From: a virus
DNA length: 64,000 bases
Reading direction: 5' to 3' (one strand)
Virus record (IMG/VR): IMGVR_UViG_3300017763_000005
Coordinates: 1-64,000 of that record
This document shows positions 34,592-42,791 of the stretch, in pieces. The position numbers and the translations under genes are program-made. The notes beneath the pieces were generated by a model, which saw nothing but the letters and a program-made list of their open reading frames with translations, was not told the DNA's origin and searched no databases. How positions within the stretch are numbered: position 1 is the stretch's first letter; the number at the start of each line of letters is the position of its first letter.

Positions 34592-36888
34592 GAATCACAA
34601 TCTTCATCATCTTCAACATAGGTTTCTGCTTCACCATCATATGCATGATGAGTTTCACCATCAGTTATCTCACCAGCACCATCAAAGGTGTTAAAGTAAT
34701 ACAACTGTTTGAGGCCATACTTATATGCCGTCACGAGATCAGTAATCATTACTGACATTGGTACCTTATTATCCTCAAAGTGTTCAGGATTATAAGATGT
34801 GTTTACAGAGATACCTTGGTCTATATACTTTTGTAATATACCACATATTGCTAAGTATCCTTCTGGAGATTTTTGATCCCACAGTAAATCATACTTATTC
34901 TTAAGGTGGTGATAACCAGGTACGACCTGAGCCATTACACCATCTTTACTCTGTTTGTACGATACCAATGCTCTTGGTGGTTCAATACCATTCGTACTGT
35001 TACTTATCTGAGCGCTTGTTTCAGCGGGCATTAAGGCCATTAGTGTAGAGTTTCGAATTCCCGTTTCTCTGAGTTGTTCTCTTAACTCTTCCCACGGCAA
35101 ACGTTCTCTATGCACTATAAGATTATCTAACGCTCTCTTATAAGTGTCGATAGGAAGTACTCCATCAGAATATTTCGTATCAGTATTATATATCAATTTT
35201 CCTTTCTCAGCGGCAAGGTTTGCTGAACTTTTTATTAAATAATATGACCATGCTTCTGCATATTCATCTACTATTTCGTATGCAGATTCATCGTATTTTA
35301 ATCCTCTTTTTGCAAGAAAGTACGCGAGGTTGATAATCCCAACTCCCAACGGTCTTCGAGATAATGTACCTTTTTCTGCTGCTGGGATTGGATACCCTTG
35401 ATAGTCAAGTAGCTCATCAAGAGCACGCACAGACAAATCGCAATATTTTTCAAATTCGGTGGTTTCATTTATAAGTCCCCAATTAATAGCCGATAAAGTA
35501 CATAATGATATTTCACCTTCTGTGTCATCATAGTTACTTAAGGGCTTTGTAGGTAAATCAATCTCACAACATAAATTACTCATACGTATTGGAGCAACTT
35601 CAGGTTTAAACGCACCATGATCATTTGCATGATCTACATTCATAAGATATATTCTACCTGTATCTTTTCTTTCAGTTAAAAATTGTTGAAAGACTTCAAG
35701 CGCTGGTAATGATTTTTTACGTATTGATGTCTTTCTTTCGTACTTCTCATATAACTTATCAAACTCATCTTGATCTGCAAAGAACGCTTCATAGAGTCCT
35801 GGCACATCATTTGGATCGAAGAAAGTTATATTACCGCCTGATAATAACCTTTCATACATAAGTTTATTGAATTGAAATGCATAGTCCATATGTCTTACAC
35901 GACTTTCATCAGTACCTTTATTGTTTTTAAGTACAATAAGATCTTCAAACTCATAGTGCCAAAGAGGTAAATAAACTGTGGCCGCTCCTCCACGTACACC
36001 TCCTTGCGAGCACGACTTCACAGCCGATTGAAAATACTTTAGGAATGGTATTAATCCTGTATGTACAACCGAACCATCACCTACCTTGGCACCATTCGCT
36101 CTTATTGATCCTGCGCCTATTCCAATACCTGCTTTCTTGCTTATATATCTGACAATAGAAGTAGCAGTAGCATTAATAGAATCAAGGGAATCTCCTGATT
36201 CAATAAGGACGCAAGAACTGAATTGTCGAGTCGGTGTTCTAACGCCTGCCATGATTGGAGTAGGTAGTGATATATAGAATTGAGAAATTGCATCATAATA
36301 GTCCTTTACAAATTTAAGTCGGTTATCTTTATACTTACCAAACAAAGTCATTGCAATCATCATATACAATATTTGTGGAGTTTCGTATATTTGTTTAGTT
36401 CTTCTATCTTGAACTAAATATTTACCACGGAATTGTTCCATTCCAGCGTATGTAAATGTATCATCTCTTTCATGCTTAATATAATCATTAAGCTCACTGA
36501 TTTCTTCATCACTATATATGTTAATGACTTCTTCATCATATACTCCAAGTTGTATATTCCTATTAATGATTACCCAAAGCGATGGAACTTGATAGTCTCC
36601 ATAAGCTTCTTTTCTCATTTTATAAGATATAAGTCTTGCTGCTACGAATTGATAGTTTGGTGTATGATCAGAAATTAATTCTGCTGTGGATTTGATTAAC
36701 AACTCATGAATATCATAAGCTGGAATCTTATCGTAAAGTTGTATGTTTGCTTTGAGTTCGATTTCAGACATTGATACGCCTGATATATCTTCAACTGCCC
36801 ATTCTAAAACTTTGTGTACTTTCTCTAAATCAAATGGTTGTATTGTTCCATCTCGCTTAGTGACATTTATTGTAGTTGTTCCATTCAT
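34579..36888 (-). CDS. nrdA: Ribonucleotide reductase large subunit (class Ia)
   Basis: 769 residues. An N-terminal ATP-cone (VTKRDGTIQPFDLEKVHKVL) gives allosteric control. The catalytic barrel has the active-site Cys in RQFSSCVLIESGDSLDSI, the NLCCEIDLPT loop with thiyl-radical Cys, and the radical-path Tyr pair near the C-terminus. The tail ends CDSCKI, the redox-active C-x-x-C that takes electrons from glutaredoxin. Together with NrdB and the phage glutaredoxin it forms a complete reductase module. It is first after an early promoter. Confidence 0.96.
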   Translation of the reverse strand: MNGTTTINVTKRDGTIQPFDLEKVHKVLEWAVEDISGVSMSEIELKANIQLYDKIPAYDIHELLIKSTAELISDHTPNYQFVAARLISYKMRKEAYGDYQVPSLWVIINRNIQLGVYDEEVINIYSDEEISELNDYIKHERDDTFTYAGMEQFRGKYLVQDRRTKQIYETPQILYMMIAMTLFGKYKDNRLKFVKDYYDAISQFYISLPTPIMAGVRTPTRQFSSCVLIESGDSLDSINATATSIVRYISKKAGIGIGAGSIRANGAKVGDGSVVHTGLIPFLKYFQSAVKSCSQGGVRGGAATVYLPLWHYEFEDLIVLKNNKGTDESRVRHMDYAFQFNKLMYERLLSGGNITFFDPNDVPGLYEAFFADQDEFDKLYEKYERKTSIRKKSLPALEVFQQFLTERKDTGRIYLMNVDHANDHGAFKPEVAPIRMSNLCCEIDLPTKPLSNYDDTEGEISLCTLSAINWGLINETTEFEKYCDLSVRALDELLDYQGYPIPAAEKGTLSRRPLGVGIINLAYFLAKRGLKYDESAYEIVDEYAEAWSYYLIKSSANLAAEKGKLIYNTDTKYSDGVLPIDTYKRALDNLIVHRERLPWEELREQLRETGIRNSTLMALMPAETSAQISNSTNGIEPPRALVSYKQSKDGVMAQVVPGYHHLKNKYDLLWDQKSPEGYLAICGILQKYIDQGISVNTSYNPEHFEDNKVPMSVMITDLVTAYKYGLKQLYYFNTFDGAGEITDGETHHAYDGEAETYVEDDEDCDSCKI

Positions 36889-36898
36889 TATAATATAT

Positions 36899-36927
36899 AT
36901 TATACCACAAAAGTAAACAAATGTAAA
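36899..36927 (-). promoter_or_regulatory. Early promoter of nrdA-nrdB
   Basis: TTTACA at 36927-36922, TATAAT at 36904-36899, 17-base spacer with TGG before the -10, 11 bases before the nrdA ATG. Confidence 0.85.
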
Positions 36928-36930
36928 CGT

Positions 36931-37233
36931 TTATTTTTGTTTTATTTTAAGTCTTCTTTCTATTTCTTTTATTCTATTGTCAAGGTTGGCATAACCATCA
37001 AAGGATTCTATACCACACTTAGGGTGTGCATCTCTCTCTAATACTGCAATTCTTTTTGATATGAGAGGATATTTTTCATGGAACTTTTTATCTTGTTTTA
37101 TAATATCGATTCCAAGCTTTGTTTCAGCCCATTTATCTAATTTTAGTAAAGATGGGTGTAAGAAACTAAATACTGATGTTGTTAATAATTTAATAATAAT
37201 TGCACGAAAAACGGCAACTATTATGCTAATCAT
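36931..37233 (-). CDS. Small membrane protein after the spanins
   Basis: 100 residues: an N-terminal hydrophobic segment (MISIIVAVFRAIIIKLLTTS) and a charged helical C-terminal half (YANLDNRIKEIERRLKIKQK). It overlaps the o-spanin-like gene by 8 bases. Possibly lysis-related (inference from position). No family recognised. Confidence 0.65.
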   Translation of the reverse strand: MISIIVAVFRAIIIKLLTTSVFSFLHPSLLKLDKWAETKLGIDIIKQDKKFHEKYPLISKRIAVLERDAHPKCGIESFDGYANLDNRIKEIERRLKIKQK

Positions 37234-37741
37234 CTTTTTTAATTGCTACACCAGCACCTTTATCGCCGTTAGGCATAGTAACATTTTTATAATAAACTAC
37301 TACTTCTCCCAGTTGTTTTAGGTATCGCTTAAGTTCTTGCATATCCTCAGCCATTACTTTATAGTCTCCAACTGATGTAGCTACAAATACAACTTCACCG
37401 CTGTTTTGTTTTTTCATTTCATCAAGGAATCGATCTAAATAAGTATAACCTTCTGGCCAGTCTGGATTTTCTGTTTCAGATTTATCACAAACCTTTGGTC
37501 GTTTTTCTTTACCATCTTCTTGTACAACCTTTTTACAAGGATTAGCAATACGAGCTTCTGATACCACATACCATTTAGGTGCTGTAAGTTCTACAGGTCT
37601 TGGCAAATCAGGTTGCATAATATCTATTTGTATTGGCTTAGATACAGTCTCTATTTTCTTAGGACCTAATAAACCTAAGGTACTGCATCCTGTAAATAGA
37701 AAAATACTACTGATTAAGAGTACTAAGTTTTTCTGTATCAT
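37226..37741 (-). CDS. Outer-membrane spanin-like lipoprotein (Rz1-like)
   Basis: 172 residues from the ATG at 37741. A lipoprotein signal (MIQKNLVLLISSIFLFTGCS) ends at Cys19. The mature part is Pro-containing, then alpha/beta. It overlaps the end of the i-spanin-like gene by 35 bases in another frame, the arrangement of Rz/Rz1 pairs in which i- and o-spanin fuse inner and outer membranes at lysis. It is longer than most o-spanins, so an additional role, or a different lipoprotein, remains possible. Confidence 0.65.
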   Translation of the reverse strand: MIQKNLVLLISSIFLFTGCSTLGLLGPKKIETVSKPIQIDIMQPDLPRPVELTAPKWYVVSEARIANPCKKVVQEDGKEKRPKVCDKSETENPDWPEGYTYLDRFLDEMKKQNSGEVVFVATSVGDYKVMAEDMQELKRYLKQLGEVVVYYKNVTMPNGDKGAGVAIKKDD

Positions 37742-38075
37742 CTTCAAGTCCCTCCATCACTGCTTCACTTGCTTTGTTAAATCTTAATTCTATAAGTCCA
37801 GGCTTTTTAATTGCAAGTGCATCTAAATTATGCCTAGCAAATATAGCTAAATATTTTGCCTTTTCTTCTTCGATCTGAGCATTCTGTCTGCTCATATTCA
37901 TTAAAGCTTTACCTTGTTTCTCATATTGTTCTTTCATGATCTCCATAGCTTGTTTCTGTTCTTCGACAGCAGCCTCGAGTTTAATTTGGTTTGCTTTAAA
38001 TGTTTGGTTTTGCCCATATAACCACCAGGTACTTAAACCTAGTACTAATATGATAGCTATAAAAAATTGCTGCAT
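37707..38075 (-). CDS. Inner-membrane spanin (Rz-like)
   Basis: 122 residues: an N-terminal signal anchor (MQQFFIAIILVLGLSTWWLY) and a periplasmic coiled coil (ALMNMSRQNAQIEEEKAKYL) ending in a conserved-looking HNLDALAIKKPGLIELRFNK. The KKPGLIE-x-R-x-N motif is typical of T4-like i-spanins. It should span the periplasm and pair with the overlapping lipoprotein to disrupt the outer membrane. It starts at the acpP stop (38075). Confidence 0.82.
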   Translation of the reverse strand: MQQFFIAIILVLGLSTWWLYGQNQTFKANQIKLEAAVEEQKQAMEIMKEQYEKQGKALMNMSRQNAQIEEEKAKYLAIFARHNLDALAIKKPGLIELRFNKASEAVMEGLEDDTEKLSTLNQ

Positions 38076-38293
38076 TATGAATTCACCTCAATATATTCTT
38101 TAATAAGACCTATAGTTGAAAGAGTTTCTGCATCTTCATCTGCTATTTCTACATCATATTGTTCTTCAAGCTGTAAAATAATTTCAACTGTGTCTAATGA
38201 ATCAGCTCCAAGATCATCTACTAATGATTTATCATCGCTACATTCTTCTATTGTTTTACCTAAATGGTCTGCTACTATTTTATTTACTGACAT
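38075..38293 (-). CDS. acpP: Acyl carrier protein
   Basis: 72 residues, an ordinary ACP: VADHLGKTIEECSDDKSLVD, then DLGADSLDTVEIILQLEEQY with the Ser of the DSL motif that receives 4'-phosphopantetheine, and EIADEDAETLSTIGLIKEYI. Host holo-ACP synthase would be needed to activate it. ACP feeds fatty-acid, lipid A and lipoate synthesis. A phage copy in a lysis/late neighbourhood may redirect lipid supply (inference). TAATG overlap with the spanin gene. Confidence 0.95.
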   Translation of the reverse strand: MSVNKIVADHLGKTIEECSDDKSLVDDLGADSLDTVEIILQLEEQYDVEIADEDAETLSTIGLIKEYIEVNS

Positions 38294-38544
38294 TATTCGT
38301 CCTCTATCTTATATCTTAAACCTTGCATACCTTTGATATGCACAGTTCTTTTATCATCTGTTCTAAACTTTAGTTCTTTGAAGTTTGATTTTATTATTTT
38401 TCTCACATGCACATATTTTTGATCGTCACCATTACCCCATTGATTATCAAAGGAAACAGTAACAGTAAATCTTGGATTTAACTTATTTACTATCCACCAA
38501 TAAACTTTCTTAACAATATTAATCAGTTTTTTTAAGTATTTCAC
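38293..38544 (-). CDS. Small hypothetical protein (GTG start)
   Basis: 83 residues from a GTG at 38544, chosen because AGGAG lies 8 bases upstream. A basic N-terminal amphipathic segment (YLKKLINIVKKVYWWIVNKL) is followed by a beta region (PRFTVTVSFDNQWGNGDDQK, YVHVRKIIKSNFKELKFRTD). May bind the membrane. It ends at the acpP ATG. Confidence 0.6.
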   Translation of the reverse strand: MKYLKKLINIVKKVYWWIVNKLNPRFTVTVSFDNQWGNGDDQKYVHVRKIIKSNFKELKFRTDDKRTVHIKGMQGLRYKIEDE

Positions 38545-38758
38545 GTGCGTTTCTCCTAGCAAGGATACGTTCTACAAACTTCTTACCCTCTTTAGTTCTT
38601 CCATCATAAATTCTTTTATGCATTTGATTTTTCTTTTTATGTTTATCGTGTTTATCTTTTGGCATAGCGTCTGCTGGCATAGATACACCACCATGACCTA
38701 CAGCATTTGCTGCTGCATCTTCCCACATATCTTGGTATTCTTTAAATGATCTTATCAT
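38519..38758 (-). CDS. Small basic late protein with leader-like start
   Basis: 79 residues, MIRSFKEYQDMWEDAAANAV then a His/Lys-rich stretch (MPKDKHDKHKKKNQMHKRIY) and a basic tail (FVERILARRNAREILKKTD). The N-terminus loosely resembles T4 capsid-targeting leaders. Basic charge suits a DNA-associated internal protein. A possible late box lies at 38823-38830. Conserved design in marine T4-like phages. Confidence 0.65.
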   Translation of the reverse strand: MIRSFKEYQDMWEDAAANAVGHGGVSMPADAMPKDKHDKHKKKNQMHKRIYDGRTKEGKKFVERILARRNAREILKKTD

Positions 38759-39345
38759 CTGCTTATATCTCTATTTGTTATGTATATATTTTGTCTTGTT
38801 TTAGAATGTAATACCCTGTATATATTTATATTAGAAATGCTTCCAACTGGTGTTAATAAGTCATTAACTATAACTTTTGAATTTCTATGCGCTATTATTT
38901 CACCAGTTTCTAAAGATGCTACATCTTCTACTAAAATATAATTACCTGGATAAAGTCTTGCTTCTGAATCTTGATACCAATAGTTTTCATTTATCTCATT
39001 ACTAAGCGGTTCTTCTAAAGCTTTTTCTAATGTTTTTAATAATTGTTTTTCAGACATTCCAGTATGTTCTTTAATCAAGAATAGAGCAGCTCCATAACGA
39101 GCAACAACTGATTTGCCGCCTGGAGCTTTTGCCATTATTCTTTTAAGATTAAATACAAGTCTATGAAAAACTGTATAGGCTGACTTTTCTTCTGGAGTTG
39201 TACGTTCAGGTCCTTTTTTAAGTACCTTACCTTCTTTATCAATTATACCAAGCTCAAACGCTTTTGTTTTCTCAAACGGAGTAACGAGCAATTTCAAAAA
39301 GCGAAATGCGTAAAATAAATCTCCTGTTCTTGATATAATTCCCAT
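38755..39345 (-). CDS. Conserved late virion-associated protein, unassigned
   Basis: 196 residues: MGIISRTGDLFYAFRFLKLL, VTPFEKTKAFELGIID, EEKSAYTVFHRLVFNLKRIM and a conserved Gly-rich AKAPGGKSVVARYGAALFLI, then a beta-rich C-terminal half. I recall homologues in marine T4-like phages, probably structural, but no T4 counterpart can be named. It overlaps the neighbours by 1-4 bases in a tight operon. Confidence 0.75.
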   Translation of the reverse strand: MGIISRTGDLFYAFRFLKLLVTPFEKTKAFELGIIDKEGKVLKKGPERTTPEEKSAYTVFHRLVFNLKRIMAKAPGGKSVVARYGAALFLIKEHTGMSEKQLLKTLEKALEEPLSNEINENYWYQDSEARLYPGNYILVEDVASLETGEIIAHRNSKVIVNDLLTPVGSISNINIYRVLHSKTRQNIYITNRDISR

Positions 39346-39716
39346 TAAAGTTCTCTTAATACCTCTACTATGTTAGGGTCCATTACGACATCAACCTTCT
39401 CATCCTCAGGTAAGTAGTGAAGATATACTAAAAATGGTTTGATATATTGATAGTGATTTTGATCTATCTTATACCATATCATTCTATTACAAGCTTCTAT
39501 ACCAAATACGTTATAAAGAACTATAATGTGATTAAGAATTAATCGTTCTTGTAATTCACCATGTTCTTCGTATCGAGTAAGCAACCTTTTGAGATATTTA
39601 AATCTACTTAAGTCTTGCTTGAATTCTTCTACATCCGTACATTCCGGATTGTTATAATGTTGTGCCGCAAAAAGTTTAAAATTCTTACTCGTCAACTCAT
39701 CAAATACTTTCATCAT
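39345..39716 (-). CDS. Conserved small late protein
   Basis: 123 residues, mostly helical: MMKVFDELTSKNFKLFAAQH, YNNPECTDVEEFKQDLSRFK, YLKRLLTRY and FGIEACNRMIWYKI. It looks like a conserved marine T4-like family of unknown function. It begins the block after a 30-base AT-rich gap containing no promoter I can recognise. Confidence 0.75.
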   Translation of the reverse strand: MMKVFDELTSKNFKLFAAQHYNNPECTDVEEFKQDLSRFKYLKRLLTRYEEHGELQERLILNHIIVLYNVFGIEACNRMIWYKIDQNHYQYIKPFLVYLHYLPEDEKVDVVMDPNIVEVLREL

Positions 39717-39745
39717 ATATTATATATACCTTTCGGTATAATTAA

Positions 39746-40408
39746 TTAGTCAGTTTCGTTATCAGCTTCGTAGTTTGCATCAACGTAATCAAAGAATTCT
39801 TTCTTTTTATCTCCTTCAAGTTCATCAGGTGATTTTACACCAAATTTCTTAAGAGCTTTATCAAAGAATGCTCGGTATTTTTTTTGTTTTTCAGACTGCT
39901 CATCGACTTTTTCGTCTTCTTCGTCTTCTTTTTTACCTTCTTTGACGTCTTTCTTTTCTTCTTCTTCGTCGTCTTTGTAGTCTTCTACTTTGTATTTTTT
40001 ACCAGAAACTACGAATTCATCATCACCGTTTTTACGAGCAGCATTTAAAGCTTTAGTGAAGGCATTACCTTCTTTTTTCTCATCTTCTTCATCATCATGC
40101 TTAGCTTCTTTAGTTACTGTACCATCTGGATTTTCACCAGATTTTTTTATAACATGCTTGTCTTTAAAATCCTTTTCGCCTTTAGCTCTTGGCTCTTCAA
40201 CCTCATTAACTTTTGGCTTTTCATGAGTGTAACCTTGCTTAGCAAGTTTTTCATGATCTTCAGGAGTTTTAGCAACTACTTTTTCGCCAGTTTTAGGGTG
40301 AAACATATCGTGAGGATATTTAGCTTCTTCTTTTTTTGGAGCTTTACCTTCAAGTACATCTTGTACTGTGTTAGCAATGCTCATTGTTATGTCATCATTG
40401 AATTTCAT
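39746..40408 (-). CDS. Highly charged low-complexity late protein
   Basis: 220 residues made mostly of Glu, Asp and Lys (DDEEEEKKDVKEGKKEDEED), with an N-terminal MKFNDDITMSIANTVQDVLE, a YPHDMFHPKTGEKVVAKTPE segment like phage internal proteins, and a folded C-terminal helix pair (KYRAFFDKALKKFGVKSPDE). Composition resembles scaffold or internal head proteins. GGAG precedes the ATG. Function unknown. Confidence 0.7.
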   Translation of the reverse strand: MKFNDDITMSIANTVQDVLEGKAPKKEEAKYPHDMFHPKTGEKVVAKTPEDHEKLAKQGYTHEKPKVNEVEEPRAKGEKDFKDKHVIKKSGENPDGTVTKEAKHDDEEDEKKEGNAFTKALNAARKNGDDEFVVSGKKYKVEDYKDDEEEEKKDVKEGKKEDEEDEKVDEQSEKQKKYRAFFDKALKKFGVKSPDELEGDKKKEFFDYVDANYEADNETD

Positions 40409-40419
40409 TTTTTTCTCCG

Positions 40420-40731
40420 TTAATTACTTAAATGAACTATGTATTCCCAAGTAACTGCTGATATTAAACCAACTAATATTACCCAGAATATTCTATTAAT
40501 AATATTGACTGTGCTTGCATTGCTATTAACTAATTGCTCAACACGGTCTATTCTATTTATAAGCGATTGCACTTGAGTTGCTTGTTGCTTATTAAATTCT
40601 GCGAGAGTTGAAATCTTCTCTTCAGCTCTTGCAAGCGCTATTATCGCCTGAGCCATTTGATCTAATTTCTCTTCTATTCTATCCAATCTTTGAGATTGAA
40701 CTGTGTAAACTTGCATTTCTTGTTTATCCAT
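40420..40731 (-). CDS. Tail-anchored coiled-coil membrane protein
   Basis: 103 residues from the ATG at 40731. Residues 5-80 form a coiled coil (RLDRIEEKLDQMAQAIIALA, QVQSLINRIDRVEQLVNSNA), followed by a C-terminal transmembrane helix (IFWVILVGLISAVTWEYIVH). The layout resembles small lysis- or tail-associated membrane proteins. It overlaps the cupin-like gene by 8 bases. Confidence 0.65.
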   Translation of the reverse strand: MDKQEMQVYTVQSQRLDRIEEKLDQMAQAIIALARAEEKISTLAEFNKQQATQVQSLINRIDRVEQLVNSNASTVNIINRIFWVILVGLISAVTWEYIVHLSN

Positions 40732-40999
40732 CTTTAGAGATAATCCTACATTTGAGGGTGTTAACACCTTTTAATACTCTATGATATTCTCCCTTTGGTA
40801 CGTCGAATATCATGCCTGGTGATAATAAAAACGGTAAACAGTTATCAAACTGTATACACCAACCATCGCCTTCGAGTATTTCAATTTCACGATCTTCATT
40901 GTCACGATGCCAAACATATTCCTCATCATCTCGATCGATAAAGAATTCTCTCTCTATACCTCCTAAGGTATATTCTTCTGCAAATGGAAGGTTTACCAA
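40724..40999 (-). CDS. Cupin-like conserved protein
   Basis: 91 residues: VWHRDNEDREIEILEGDGWC, then IQFDNCLPFLLSPGMIFDVP and KGEYHRVLKGVNTLKCRI. The H-x-D...E-x-L-E-G and P-x-G-x-Y-H patterns are a single-domain cupin fold. Marine T4-like phages carry homologues, as I recall. A metal-binding or sugar-binding role is possible. It overlaps the 40993 gene by 7 bases. Confidence 0.65.
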   Translation of the reverse strand: MVNLPFAEEYTLGGIEREFFIDRDDEEYVWHRDNEDREIEILEGDGWCIQFDNCLPFLLSPGMIFDVPKGEYHRVLKGVNTLKCRIISKDG

Positions 41000-41364
41000 A
41001 AGTAATTCCCTCCTCCCTTTAAACCTAATTCTTTAGCATACTTAGGTAATCTACATGCCCAATAACCAGCTGACAATTTATCAGTTTTAGTATCACAGTT
41101 ATGTCTTGAAGCAAAGTTTCGAGCAGCATCACGATCATTTATCTTTGATGTTAAACCACCTTTTGCATCTCCAAAGTTTATCTTCTTTACATTACCAGTT
41201 TGTGGATTTTTTACATATACCACATACTTGCTTGGACCAGCTGATCTTTTTGGTTTATTAAGCTCCGGAGCTTCTATCAATGGTCTTTCTAATGGAACAG
41301 TTGTTCCTTCATATAAACCAAAGTTTTTATTTATATGTTCTTTGAAATTATCCACCGAACTCAT
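40993..41364 (-). CDS. Conserved late protein with FGDxKGGLT motif (DUF5872-like)
   Basis: 123 residues. YVVYVKNPQTGNVKKINFGD followed by AKGGLTSKINDRDAARNFAS, RHNCD and AGYWACRLPKYAKELGL is a family repeatedly found in phage genomes beside structural genes (DUF5872-like). The two Cys and His may bind metal. It overlaps the next gene by 17 bases. Role unknown. Confidence 0.75.
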   Translation of the reverse strand: MSSVDNFKEHINKNFGLYEGTTVPLERPLIEAPELNKPKRSAGPSKYVVYVKNPQTGNVKKINFGDAKGGLTSKINDRDAARNFASRHNCDTKTDKLSAGYWACRLPKYAKELGLKGGGNYFW

Positions 41365-41722
41365 GCCCCGCTACTCTTTTCATTTGTTTTTTATATTCAG
41401 CAAAGTCAGGTTTAGATTTATATAGCTTTATAGAAATCTCGTTTCTTTCTTTACCTTTAATACGCCAGTTATAACCTTGTTCTTTATGTTCAGGATCTGT
41501 GGTTTTTACAACTCTTCTTTTGTAACCATCTTCCCAAGTTTCGCCTTTGTATTTACCTTCGCCTTCTTCTACGTTTTCTCCTTTAGCTCTGTCCATAGCT
41601 GCTTGAGTAGGAGCTCCTTTTTCTCCTTTTTTACGCATTGGCTTTCCACTCTTTCTTTTATTATGGATATTGGCCCAAAGACCAGGACCCTTTTCAGAAA
41701 GAAATGATTTAAATGATATCAT
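41348..41722 (-). CDS. Basic late protein with capsid-targeting-like leader
   Basis: 124 residues. The N-terminus MISFKSFLSEKGPGLWANIH matches the T4 capsid-targeting pattern (M-x-x-F-x-x-F-[LI]-x-E), with a gp21-type cleavage site after LSE, followed by a motif (KGPGLWxNIHxKR) common to small phage proteins. The rest is Lys/Gly-rich and basic (KRKSGKPMRKKGEKGAPTQA). Likely a head-internal DNA-associated protein (inference). Confidence 0.75.
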   Translation of the reverse strand: MISFKSFLSEKGPGLWANIHNKRKSGKPMRKKGEKGAPTQAAMDRAKGENVEEGEGKYKGETWEDGYKRRVVKTTDPEHKEQGYNWRIKGKERNEISIKLYKSKPDFAEYKKQMKRVAGHEFGG

Positions 41723-42012
41723 CTTTTTAAATCCATTCTAAACGATTTGCCCTTTTGTTGTTTATCTTTAGTGACTTTAAACTTAGCAATTCTAGCTATT
41801 ATATTAGTTAATTCTGTTTTGCCTTTTTTTAAATCTTTTTCTAAGACCTTTTTAACTTCCTTCCATATAGAATCTAGTATATCACTATCACTAGCTACAT
41901 ATGGTGCTTCATCTAATTCATCTGCTTTAATACCGTCGCCATCTGTATCAATTTCTTTTTCGGCGTCAGTATAAGACTTAAATTTTTGTCTAGCTTGTTT
42001 AAAGGTTTTCAT
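41719..42012 (-). CDS. Late protein with EF-hand-like loop
   Basis: 97 residues: leader-like MKTFKQARQKFKSYTDAEKE, then IDTDGDGIKADELDEAPYVA, a D-x-D-x-D-G calcium-binding loop, and a basic helical C-terminus (VLEKDLKKGKTELTNIIARI). The DTDGDG loop resembles an EF-hand or dockerin half-site. Function unknown; overlaps both neighbours by 1-4 bases. Confidence 0.7.
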   Translation of the reverse strand: MKTFKQARQKFKSYTDAEKEIDTDGDGIKADELDEAPYVASDSDILDSIWKEVKKVLEKDLKKGKTELTNIIARIAKFKVTKDKQQKGKSFRMDLKR

Positions 42013-42788
42013 TAGTATTTTGATCCTGCGCTTAAGTCGACTTTCATTCTTCTACCTGGTCGTATGTTTCCAGATTTTCTTTTGATTGCTTCATCCATAT
42101 CTACATCGAAGTTGATATGTGTAATATCATAACCTTGACCTTTTTTCTTAGCAGTTAACCATCTACCATTAAGTGAATCCATTGCAACTTTGTTTAAATC
42201 AGTCTTAGGAAACTTCTTACTCTTTGTAGACCCAGGGATAAAATATAAAACACCAAGATCATCGTATAACTCATCATCACCAAATGGCATAAGCTTTAAA
42301 TATTTGTCTACTTCCTTTTCAGTAGTAGCAAAGTATGGCTTTGATACAAGGTCCATTAATTTTTGAAGTTTAGTTTTAGTATCTGGTATATCCCATGTAC
42401 CTTCTTTAACTTTTTGCACTGATTCTGGTAAAGACATCATAAACTTACCGATATTTTTATTAGGACCTGATACACTAAGTTCAGTACCAGTTTTAGTTTT
42501 TTTACTTACAACTTTTACACCAGCCTTTTGAGCAAGCTTAACTGCAGTCTTATGACTATCGTCGTCCATATCTACTAATTTAACGGTCTCTTCGTTTACT
42601 GATTCGTTTGCTTGTCTTAAAGCATCTTTAACCATAGGATCATTTGCTAATCCTTTTTTCATTGCTTCTATTTTTTTATGAGCTCCAGTCATATTACCAC
42701 CCATATCAATTGCAATCTTTACAGCAGCTGCAACAAGAGATGAAGGGAATTTACTTCTGTATTTTTCTCTTAGTTCTTTAAATTTCAT
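42012..42788 (-). CDS. Late protein of unknown function with leader-like start
   Basis: 258 residues. MKFKELREKYRSKFPSSLVA resembles a capsid-targeting leader (cleavage site LRE). Residues 75-125 are beta/alpha (HKTAVKLAQKAGVKVVSKKT, then TGTELSVSGPNKNIGKFMMS, a KH- or ACT-like pattern), and the C-terminal half has a second domain ending RPGRRMKVDLSAGSKY. Probably an internal or structural protein. Function unknown. Confidence 0.7.
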   Translation of the reverse strand: MKFKELREKYRSKFPSSLVAAAVKIAIDMGGNMTGAHKKIEAMKKGLANDPMVKDALRQANESVNEETVKLVDMDDDSHKTAVKLAQKAGVKVVSKKTKTGTELSVSGPNKNIGKFMMSLPESVQKVKEGTWDIPDTKTKLQKLMDLVSKPYFATTEKEVDKYLKLMPFGDDELYDDLGVLYFIPGSTKSKKFPKTDLNKVAMDSLNGRWLTAKKKGQGYDITHINFDVDMDEAIKRKSGNIRPGRRMKVDLSAGSKY

Positions 42789-42791
42789 TTT

